Positions 1 through 5,970 of a stretch of 26,492 nucleotides of DNA are shown one piece after another. Source of the stretch: an uncultured Muribaculaceae bacterium (GTDB lineage: Bacteria > Bacteroidota > Bacteroidia > Bacteroidales > Muribaculaceae); assembly GCA_910578305.1 (NCBI GenBank), contig CAJTQH010000025.1, forward strand, positions 1 through 26,492, written 5' to 3'. Every line of letters begins with the position of its first letter. Position 1 is the first letter of the stretch. A model generated the notes under the pieces. That model saw only the letters and a program-made list of their open reading frames with translations. It did not search any database and had not been told where the DNA came from. Position numbers and translations under genes: made by a program.

Positions 1-1
1 T

Positions 2-34
2 CACCTACTCCATAATTCCCATAATAGAATCCCT
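2..34 (+). repeat. Left copy of a 33-bp perfect inverted repeat
   Basis: Positions 2-34 are the exact reverse complement of 26459-26491. The match breaks at once on both sides (position 1 is t where c at the other end would require g; position 35 is t versus g). The unit is AT-rich and contains two copies of CCATAAT spaced 9 bp apart (11-17 and 20-26). Nothing coding overlaps it. It may be an end of a dispersed repeat or insertion element at which the assembly broke, or one arm of a recombination site pair. The sequence alone does not decide. Confidence 0.9.
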
Positions 35-115
35 TAAGGCTTAGGAGGCATAGCCTTGTATGGCAAATACACATTAAGCATATTACTATAGACAGCATAT
101 ATCCATTACATAGTC

Positions 116-147
116 AAGAGTCCGTTACCGACAGGTAGCGGACTCTT
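116..147 (-). terminator. Hairpin downstream of the CotH gene
   Basis: AAGAGTCCG (116-124) pairs with CGGACTCTT (139-147). The stem continues through a T-G wobble and TACC/GGTA to a GACA loop, giving about 14 bp. It lies 26 bp beyond the stop of the minus-strand CotH gene, as expected for its terminator. There is no clear T-run on the minus-strand side, so the call rests on stem strength and position. Confidence 0.6.
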
Positions 148-172
148 GCTTTATGCTTTGGAGTGACTGATA

Positions 173-2050
173 TCAACGCACTACGATCTTTTCGGCTTTG
201 CTTCCTGTGCGGCGTATGTATATGCCCGGCATCGGTGATGCGGAATCCACACGGCGTCCCTGCAGGTCGAATAGTTCTGAGGGGGCATTGCTGTCTTCGT
301 CCTGCGCTATGTCGTCAATGGCCGAGACATCACGCAGTCCTATGAGCTGGTCGAGTTTTGTGAAGCGGCCTTCGAGGAATGTTTTAAGGTTGTTGATCTC
401 GCCTTCGTAGCTGCCGAATACTTTCTGTCCCTTCTGAACCGACATGTTGAGTATGGGCCATCGTTGGAAGTTGAGGGTCTGTGATTCGGTGAGGGTGGCT
501 ACGTACTCGTCGATACGCTGTTCGAAATATTCATAGTTGAAATTGCCGTATTTGCGCAGGCGGCTCCATGTTTCCGACAGCAGTTCCTTGGCGCCGGCAT
601 CCTGCTTGATGATTCGGCTTACGAATGCTTCCATTCCGTCGGCCTTTGAGGCGTCCTTGTGGGTGTAGAGGAAGTCCGAAAGATTGTTGACGGGGTTGGG
701 GCTGCCGTAGTTCTGAAATCCGAGGTCAATGTCCCACACGGGGCCTACGTGCAGCATGTTGTCGCCGCGATCCATCCACATGTATGTGCTCCAGAAAGAG
801 TCGAGATTGCCGTCGAGCTCGCATACGATGAAGTAGCGCAGGAAGCTCTCAAGATCGAGATACTTGCGGTAGCCGGTTTCGGGGTCGGTGAAATTAGATG
901 ACCACAGGGCTGTCTCCATCTTGTTGAAGAAATCCTTGATATATGCCGATTGCTGGCTTACTATCTCGTCGTCTTTAGGTGACTTGATGGTCACGGGTAT
1001 GCCTTTGTTGGATTTGAACCATGATATCTCCTGATTGGCATAGGCGTCAATCTCTATGAAGTAGCCTCCTGAAAGTTCCTCGCCGGCTATGTCTTCCGGT
1101 GTCATCTCTGTAACTTCCACGCGTCCGGGATTTACTTCCACCTGGTCGCATAGCTGATATGCGCCTTCGTATTCGCCATTGTATATCACGTCTACGAATG
1201 TGCAGTAAGGAGTGTATTTCATTCCTGCCTCACGGCTTATGTCGAATGCTACTTTGTTGCGCATCAGCGTGCGGTCGCCATAATTGTTGATCAGAGTCCA
1301 TTTTTTTGCTTTGGCTGGAGCGTCGAGCGGTTGCTGCTTTTTGTTGAACTTTATCTGGAATGGTTTTTTGTTGAAAGTCCACGAGCCGTTGCCTCGGCCT
1401 TTCATCTGAGCCAGAGTGTCAACCAGCAGATTGGTGCCATTTTGTGAAATGATGGCGACAAACGATCCCGGGTGTTTGTCGTCTTTGGATTTTATCTGAG
1501 CCATCCCGGGGGTGTTGAATGATACGGTAGGCAGATTGGTGATCTGGTAGAATTTAGTGTCATCGCCTTTGCCCGGAGTACCGTAAAATTCTATTTCGCT
1601 GAAGTATCCCCGGCTGTTTGTTGCCACAACTCGTACGTATCGGAAGCCGCGGCTAACATCCACATCGAGATATGTAGTGGTGCCGATGGTTGGTTGTGTC
1701 TTGAGCATGGTTATTGGCAATGCGTCGGAAAAGTCGGCCTTGTTGGCTCCCTGCACTACGGCAAACAGACAGCTGCTCTCATAGTTAAGACGTGCGGCTA
1801 TGCCCACTTTCGTTATCACGTGCGCCTCGCCGAGATCAAGGCCTACCCAATTGCGTCCATAGTAGAGTGACTGTGGGCTTGCTGTGTAATATTCACCTTG
1901 GAAATATGTCGATGTTTTTCCGTCAAATGCGTTTTTTGCCTGAGTGGCATTGGATCCGAGAATAGTGCCGGAGAGTTTTACTTCCTGTGCGTTTGCTGTC
2001 ATGGAGGCCATGATCAGCATGGCGCATGTGGCGAGTTTGGTCAAATTCAT
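173..2050 (-). CDS. Secreted CotH-kinase family protein with discoidin-like domain and type IX-like C-terminal tail
   Basis: This is a 625-residue exported protein. A signal peptide (about 1-22, ending ANAQ) is followed by a discoidin (F5/8 type C)-like beta-sandwich at about 25-157, often carbohydrate-binding. A CotH-like kinase domain spans about 205-560. Visible family features are GRGNGSW (218-224), the RNK of the LMRNK segment, an SGGYFIEID strand and GPVWDID (436-442), the probable metal/catalytic Asp segment. The tail from about 588 (ELFDLQGRRV, then PGIYIRR and KIVVR) resembles a type IX secretion sorting domain. CotH domains are atypical kinases that phosphorylate proteins in spore coats and in some effectors; the substrate here is unknown. 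The gene appears monocistronic, divergent from the SPFH gene and followed by a hairpin. The family call is firm and the function is not. Confidence 0.88.
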   Translation of the reverse strand: MNLTKLATCAMLIMASMTANAQEVKLSGTILGSNATQAKNAFDGKTSTYFQGEYYTASPQSLYYGRNWVGLDLGEAHVITKVGIAARLNYESSCLFAVVQGANKADFSDALPITMLKTQPTIGTTTYLDVDVSRGFRYVRVVATNSRGYFSEIEFYGTPGKGDDTKFYQITNLPTVSFNTPGMAQIKSKDDKHPGSFVAIISQNGTNLLVDTLAQMKGRGNGSWTFNKKPFQIKFNKKQQPLDAPAKAKKWTLINNYGDRTLMRNKVAFDISREAGMKYTPYCTFVDVIYNGEYEGAYQLCDQVEVNPGRVEVTEMTPEDIAGEELSGGYFIEIDAYANQEISWFKSNKGIPVTIKSPKDDEIVSQQSAYIKDFFNKMETALWSSNFTDPETGYRKYLDLESFLRYFIVCELDGNLDSFWSTYMWMDRGDNMLHVGPVWDIDLGFQNYGSPNPVNNLSDFLYTHKDASKADGMEAFVSRIIKQDAGAKELLSETWSRLRKYGNFNYEYFEQRIDEYVATLTESQTLNFQRWPILNMSVQKGQKVFGSYEGEINNLKTFLEGRFTKLDQLIGLRDVSAIDDIAQDEDSNAPSELFDLQGRRVDSASPMPGIYIRRTGSKAEKIVVR

Positions 2051-2071
2051 GGTAAAGCAGATTATGGATTA

Positions 2072-2096
2072 TATGCCCGGACTTAAGTCGGGCATA
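2072..2096. promoter_or_regulatory. Near-perfect palindrome abutting the CotH -7 box (possible operator or 5' UTR hairpin)
   Basis: TATGCCCG (2072-2079) pairs with CGGGCATA (2089-2096) around a self-complementary ACTTAAGT core, with one unpaired G at 2080. On the minus strand it begins directly after the predicted -7 element (2097-2104), so it should cover the transcription start and earliest transcript. It could be a dimeric-regulator site or an RNA hairpin at the extreme 5' end. Confidence 0.5.
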
Positions 2097-2104
2097 CAAA
2101 TGTA
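2097..2104 (-). promoter_or_regulatory. Predicted -7 promoter element of the CotH gene
   Basis: On the minus strand this reads TACATTTG, a full match to the Bacteroidetes TAnnTTTG element, 47 bp upstream of the CotH ATG. No good -33 TTG is visible at the usual distance, so the promoter may need an activator. Confidence 0.5.
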
Positions 2105-2199
2105 CGACAATTATTCTTATATATTAACCGAATATATGTTTATAGCCGTATTTTTTCTGCGTATTGGGGACAGTAGTATGATTTTTAACAAAAAATATG

Positions 2200-2207
2200 T
2201 ATATTCG
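2200..2207 (+). promoter_or_regulatory. Possible -7 element of the SPFH gene
   Basis: TATATTCG matches TAnnTTTG with one mismatch and lies 28 bp before the ATG at 2236. The flanks are very AT-rich. No convincing -33 element is seen. Confidence 0.35.
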
Positions 2208-2235
2208 CAATTGTAACAAATAAAACATAATAACA

Positions 2236-3177
2236 ATGTCGACCAACAAGCATTCAGAGAATCAGGAATACGAATATGGCGGTCTGCTTATCAACGGATT
2301 TGCCATGATATTCTTTACGTTTATACTTATCCCCGTGCTGGCTATAATATGTATAGTCTGCGGAGGGGAGGATACCCCGCTCGTAAGTGTCGGTGGCACC
2401 GCCGTGCTCGCCATTCTGTTTGTGATGGGATGTGTGGGCTATTTCACCCAGGAGCCCAATGAGGCACGTGTGATGATATTTTTCGGCAAATACCGCGGCA
2501 CTTGCCGTCGGGTAGGATATTTCTGGACCAATCCGTTCATGACACGCCGCAAGCTTTCGTTGCGTATCCGCAACATGGATATCGAGCCTATCAAGGTTAA
2601 TGACAAGGTGGGCAATCCGGTGCTCATTGGTATGGTGCTGGTGTGGCGCATCAAGGACACCTACCGTGCTGTGTTTGATATCGATTCGGCATCTCTTGGA
2701 GCCGCCGGATCGTCGGTGAGCAACGCTGCGCTTCAGAACTTCGTGCGCATACAGAGCGATGCCGCACTGCGCGAGGTGACGGGGCATTATGCTTATGACC
2801 AGACATCGTCGGACTCCAGTGAGCTTACTTTGCGCGAAGGTGGCGATGAGATCAACGAACTGCTCGAACGCAAGATCAACGACCGCCTGGCCATGGCCGG
2901 TATGGAGGTTGTGGAAGCCCGCATCAACTATCTGGCTTATGCTCCGGAGATTGCAGCCGTGATGCTGCGCCGACAGCAGGCCGCAGCCATAATATCGGCC
3001 CGTGAGAAGATCGTGGAAGGAGCCGTGTCGATGGTGGACATGGCGCTGAAGCGTCTTGAAAAAGACAATGTGGTGACGCTCGACAACGAGCGCAAGGCCG
3101 CCATGGTGAGCAATCTGCTGGTGGTGCTTTGCGCCGACGAGCCCGCACAGCCTGTGCTCAGCACCGGTAGCAACTGA
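2236..3177 (+). CDS. SPFH/band-7 domain membrane protein
   Basis: This is a 313-residue inner-membrane protein. Two hydrophobic segments (about 17-42 and 50-70) are followed by an SPFH/band-7 domain (about 71-260) that starts at the typical QEPNEARVMIFFGKYRGT-like strand. A long charged helix follows, with an AAIISAREKIVEGAV stretch typical of stomatin/prohibitin-like proteins. Such proteins form membrane-bound oligomeric cages or microdomains that modulate proteases and membrane order. No specific partner is indicated. It is divergent from the CotH gene. A separate promoter for pyrH begins just after its stop, so it is probably its own transcription unit. The start ATG follows an A-rich leader and no upstream in-frame alternative is needed. 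The family assignment is strong and the cellular role is unknown. Confidence 0.9.
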   Translation: MSTNKHSENQEYEYGGLLINGFAMIFFTFILIPVLAIICIVCGGEDTPLVSVGGTAVLAILFVMGCVGYFTQEPNEARVMIFFGKYRGTCRRVGYFWTNPFMTRRKLSLRIRNMDIEPIKVNDKVGNPVLIGMVLVWRIKDTYRAVFDIDSASLGAAGSSVSNAALQNFVRIQSDAALREVTGHYAYDQTSSDSSELTLREGGDEINELLERKINDRLAMAGMEVVEARINYLAYAPEIAAVMLRRQQAAAIISAREKIVEGAVSMVDMALKRLEKDNVVTLDNERKAAMVSNLLVVLCADEPAQPVLSTGSN

Positions 3178-3188
3178 CTTGTGAGCAG

Positions 3189-3220
3189 TTTGTAGGCATC
3201 GGGAAATTTTGCTAAGTTTG
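3189..3220 (+). promoter_or_regulatory. Bacteroidetes promoter for pyrH-frr
   Basis: TTTG (3189-3192) lies exactly 20 bp upstream of TAAGTTTG (3213-3220), a full match to the -33/-7 consensus. Transcription should start near 3227, 36 nt before the chosen pyrH ATG. This excludes the in-frame TTG at 3209, which lies inside the promoter, as the real start. Confidence 0.8.
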
Positions 3221-3262
3221 CAACACGAATGGTTTAAACAATCCATAAAAACATATATCTTT

Positions 3263-3973
3263 ATGAGAACTAAATATAAAAGAGTGCTTCTGAAACTCAG
3301 TGGCGAATCACTGATGGGGCATCAGGGCTACGGTATAGACTCCGAGCGACTCGGACAGTATGCGGCTCAGATAGCCGAAGTGGTGCAGCAGGGTGTGGAA
3401 GTAGCCATAGTGATAGGCGGCGGCAATATATTTCGCGGCCTGCAAGGCGCGGCCAAAGGCTTCGACCGTGTTAAGGGCGACCAGATGGGCATGCTGGCTA
3501 CTACAATCAACTCTCTGGCTCTCAGCTCTGCGCTTGAGTCCATAGGGCAGCCGGCAAGAGTCTATACGGCCATAAATATGTTTCCGATCGGCGAGCAGTA
3601 TGGCAACCGCCGTGCCATCGAGGCGCTTGAAAACGGCATTGTGGCCATAATAGCAGGCGGTACAGGCAATCCATTCTTTACCACCGACACGGGCAGTGCT
3701 CTTCGCGGCATTGAGATAGGCGCGGATGTGATGCTCAAGGGTACGCGCATCGACGGCGTGTATACTGCTGATCCTGAAAAAGATCCTACTGCCACAAAGT
3801 TCAGTGAGATCACATACGATGAGGTGCTGTCGCGCGGACTGCGTGTGATGGATCTTACCGCTACCGCACTGTGTAAGGAAAACGGTCTTCCGATCATAGT
3901 GTTTGATATGGATACTCAGGGCAATCTGGCGAAGGTAATGGCCGGAGAGCCTATAGGCACACTTGTTTATTAA
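3263..3973 (+). CDS. pyrH: Uridylate kinase (UMP kinase)
   Basis: This is a 236-residue cytoplasmic enzyme converting UMP + ATP to UDP + ADP in pyrimidine nucleotide synthesis. It belongs to the bacterial amino-acid-kinase fold family and normally works as a hexamer. Visible motifs are KLSGES (11-16, phosphate binding), IGGGNIFRG (51-59), GTGNPFFTTDT (133-143) and KGTRIDGVYTADP (159-171). Length and motif order are normal for the family. The start at 3263 is preferred over an 18-codon upstream extension from TTG 3209, because that extension would begin inside the predicted promoter and a normal pyrH begins just before KRVLLKLSGE. frr follows after 24 bp, the classic pyrH-frr pairing linking nucleotide supply and translation. 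I see no abnormality. Confidence 0.97.
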   Translation: MRTKYKRVLLKLSGESLMGHQGYGIDSERLGQYAAQIAEVVQQGVEVAIVIGGGNIFRGLQGAAKGFDRVKGDQMGMLATTINSLALSSALESIGQPARVYTAINMFPIGEQYGNRRAIEALENGIVAIIAGGTGNPFFTTDTGSALRGIEIGADVMLKGTRIDGVYTADPEKDPTATKFSEITYDEVLSRGLRVMDLTATALCKENGLPIIVFDMDTQGNLAKVMAGEPIGTLVY

Positions 3974-3997
3974 AGTCAAAAAAAATATATAACTACG

Positions 3998-4555
3998 ATG
4001 GATGTAAAAGAATATCTAGGCCCGGCTGAAGAAAAGATGGAAATGGCCGTGGCGTATCTCGACGAGTCGCTTGCCCATATCCGTGCGGGCAAAGCCAATG
4101 CCAAAATAATTGACGGCATACGTGTGGAGTATTACGGCAGTGCTGTGCCTATTTCAAATGTGGCAAATGTATCGGTGCCCGACGCACGTACCATAGCCAT
4201 TACTCCTTGGGAAAAAGGAATGTTCAGGGAGATCGAAAAAGCGATCATCAACTCGGAACTCGGTATAACTCCCGAAAACAACGGCGAGGTGATACGCCTG
4301 TGCATACCTCCGCTGACTGAAGATCGTCGCAAGCAGCTCGTAAAGCAGTCAAAGGCAGAAGCTGAAAATGCCAAGGTGTCGGTGCGCAATGCGCGTCGCG
4401 ATGCTATCGACGGGCTTAAAAAGGCCGTGAAGCAGGGTATGCCCGAGGATGTGGAGAAGGATGCCGAGGCTTCGGCACAGAAGCTCCACGACAAATATCT
4501 CAAGCGAATCGATGAGCTTTTCGCTGCCAAGGAAAAGGAGATACTTACTGTGTAA
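3998..4555 (+). CDS. frr: Ribosome recycling factor
   Basis: This 185-residue protein, acting with EF-G, splits the post-termination ribosome so subunits can be reused. The three-helix-bundle/beta-domain pattern is clear: an N-terminal helix with the SLAHIRAGKANAKI segment (in place of the usual LRTGRA), VPDARTIAITPWEK, IPPLTEDRRKQLVKQ and a helical C-terminus with VRNARRDA. Length is typical. It lies 24 bp after pyrH, almost certainly in the same transcript, and ends 34 bp before a strong terminator. The ATG follows an A-rich leader without a strong Shine-Dalgarno, normal for this phylum. Confidence 0.97.
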   Translation: MDVKEYLGPAEEKMEMAVAYLDESLAHIRAGKANAKIIDGIRVEYYGSAVPISNVANVSVPDARTIAITPWEKGMFREIEKAIINSELGITPENNGEVIRLCIPPLTEDRRKQLVKQSKAEAENAKVSVRNARRDAIDGLKKAVKQGMPEDVEKDAEASAQKLHDKYLKRIDELFAAKEKEILTV

Positions 4556-4589
4556 GGGAAACTGCAATCAGCGTATTGTGATTAAAATC

Positions 4590-4616
4590 AGAGGGGTGCC
4601 TGACGGGCACCCCTCT
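4590..4616. terminator. Bidirectional terminator between frr and the EEP gene
   Basis: AGAGGGGTGCC (4590-4600) pairs perfectly over 11 bp with GGCACCCCTCT (4606-4616) around a TGACG loop. The plus-strand side continues gtgtgtttt and the minus-strand side reads gattttaatc. The hairpin sits between convergent genes ending at 4555 and 4649 and can serve both. Confidence 0.85.
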
Positions 4617-4648
4617 GTGTGTTTTGCCAAGAAGAGAGTTGTGGTTGG

Positions 4649-5683
4649 TTACATCTCTTTGAGCAAGAATATTTCAGTGGGGAAGTGGTCGGAGTAACCG
4701 TTGAGCCACACTCCGCCTGAATGAGTGCGCAGAGGGTATCCCTGACGGTTGCCTTCGGTGTCTTTCAGAAATTCGAAGTTGTTGACCTGGCACTTTCTGT
4801 AATATATTCTTCCGTCGGCATTGTCTTTGAGCAGTGTGCCGCTGACTATGATCTGGTCGAAGAGATTCCATGAGCCTTTGTAGGCAAGGGTTCCTATGCC
4901 CTTGTCTATCATTTTCCACCAAGGATTGTAGAATTCGTGGGGTTTTACGCCGCGCGCGTCTTTCTTGGCGCCGAGTACTTTGGCGCATGACTTGTCCTGC
5001 GGGTCATCGTTGAGGTCCCCCATTATTATCACGCCTTGATTGGGGCGTATGCGCCACAGTGAGTCGGCAATGTCTTTGCTGAGCTGTGCGGCGGCCTCGC
5101 GCAGGTACGACGACTGTTCCTGTCCGCCGAGGCGTGAAGGCCAGTGGTTGACGATCACGCTTATGGTATCGCCGCCGAGTATGCCTGTGACACACATCTG
5201 ATCGCGGGTCTTGAATGATTCGTATCCGGGAATGACGAGTGTGTGGTTGGTGACATCGACCACACGGAAAAAGCGAGGGTTGTAGAGCAGTCCCACGTCG
5301 ACGCCGCGACGGTCGGGTGAGTCGTGATGCACCACCTGAAGCATCCATTTCTTTATCGGTGCGGCTTTCACGAGGTCGTCGAGCACTGATTTGTTCTCAA
5401 TCTCCGACACGCCTATGATGGCCGGACCCATTGGAGTGGTGGTTGTGGTCATGTGGGCGATGGCATTGGCAAGATTCGAGATCTTGTTCCAGTATTTCTT
5501 GCTGCCCCACTGGTTTTTGCCCTGAGGGGTGAATTCCAGATCGCGTCCGAGGGGATTGTTGGGGATGGTGTCGAAAAGATTCTCCAGGTTGTAGAAAGCC
5601 ACGCCATACGACGCATATTTCTGCGCCACGGCCGAAGTGCAGGCTAATGCCACGATGAGAAGTGATAGTGCGATACGTTTCAT
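4649..5683 (-). CDS. Secreted endonuclease/exonuclease/phosphatase (EEP) family protein
   Basis: This is a 344-residue exported Mg-dependent phosphoesterase of the DNase I/EEP fold. A signal peptide spans about 1-20 (cleavage near AVAQ). EEP catalytic landmarks occur in order: YNLEN with Asn32, SEIEN (93-97, metal-binding Glu), HDSPDRRGVDVGLLY (120-134), VNHWPSRLGG (178-187, catalytic His180), MGDLNDDP (221-228, Asp223/Asn225) and the terminal SDHFP (331-335). All expected catalytic positions are present, so it is probably active. The fold covers nucleases, sphingomyelinases and inositol phosphatases, so substrate is not fixed by sequence. It is divergent from a TonB receptor/DUF5689 operon and shares its control region, suggesting it cleaves a polymer or phosphodiester that the receptor imports. 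Extracellular or periplasmic nuclease is the leading guess. Confidence 0.88.
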   Translation of the reverse strand: MKRIALSLLIVALACTSAVAQKYASYGVAFYNLENLFDTIPNNPLGRDLEFTPQGKNQWGSKKYWNKISNLANAIAHMTTTTTPMGPAIIGVSEIENKSVLDDLVKAAPIKKWMLQVVHHDSPDRRGVDVGLLYNPRFFRVVDVTNHTLVIPGYESFKTRDQMCVTGILGGDTISVIVNHWPSRLGGQEQSSYLREAAAQLSKDIADSLWRIRPNQGVIIMGDLNDDPQDKSCAKVLGAKKDARGVKPHEFYNPWWKMIDKGIGTLAYKGSWNLFDQIIVSGTLLKDNADGRIYYRKCQVNNFEFLKDTEGNRQGYPLRTHSGGVWLNGYSDHFPTEIFLLKEM

Positions 5684-5970
5684 TATGAATGGAGTTTTAA
5701 TTTGTCATATCAGGATAAAACCGTGCGTAAAATTAGTTATAATCTTTTTAAATATACATAATATGCAGATAAAAATGGTGAGTCCGGCTCAGGGTTCATG
5801 CTGAGAGGTAAAAATACTCTTTAAAGCTATGGAAAATTCAATAAATTTATCTAACTTTGAAAGTTATTAATACATTTTGCGGCGCGGTTTATATGCCTTT
5901 GTCGGCGGTGTATAGTGCAAGTAACTTGGAAACAAATTATTATATAATAAACATTAATCAATCACTATTT
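5684..5970. promoter_or_regulatory. Divergent control region between the EEP gene and the TonB-receptor operon
   Basis: These 287 bp contain no credible gene. The AT-rich left part has a weak minus-strand -7 candidate (TAATTTTA at 5728-5735) for the EEP gene. The right part holds the receptor promoter (5852-5859) and an untranslated leader of roughly 105 nt. I found no strong terminator-type hairpin or named riboswitch in it. The shared region suggests coordinated control. Confidence 0.5.
5852..5859 (+). promoter_or_regulatory. Predicted -7 element of the TonB-receptor operon
   Basis: TAACTTTG is a full TAnnTTTG match. The position 20 bp upstream has only TATG instead of TTTG, so the -33 is weak. 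The in-frame codons from 5857 overlap this element, which supports starting the receptor at 5971. Confidence 0.6.

Noticed and set aside
36..57. Small hairpin AAGGCT/AGCCTT near the left end
   Set aside because: It has only a 6-bp stem with a 10-base loop, no T-run and no adjacent gene end, so it is too weak to call.
2254..3246. A 330-codon minus-strand frame over the SPFH gene
   Set aside because: It is the antisense of a well-supported SPFH protein, and its translation is His/Cys-rich without domains.
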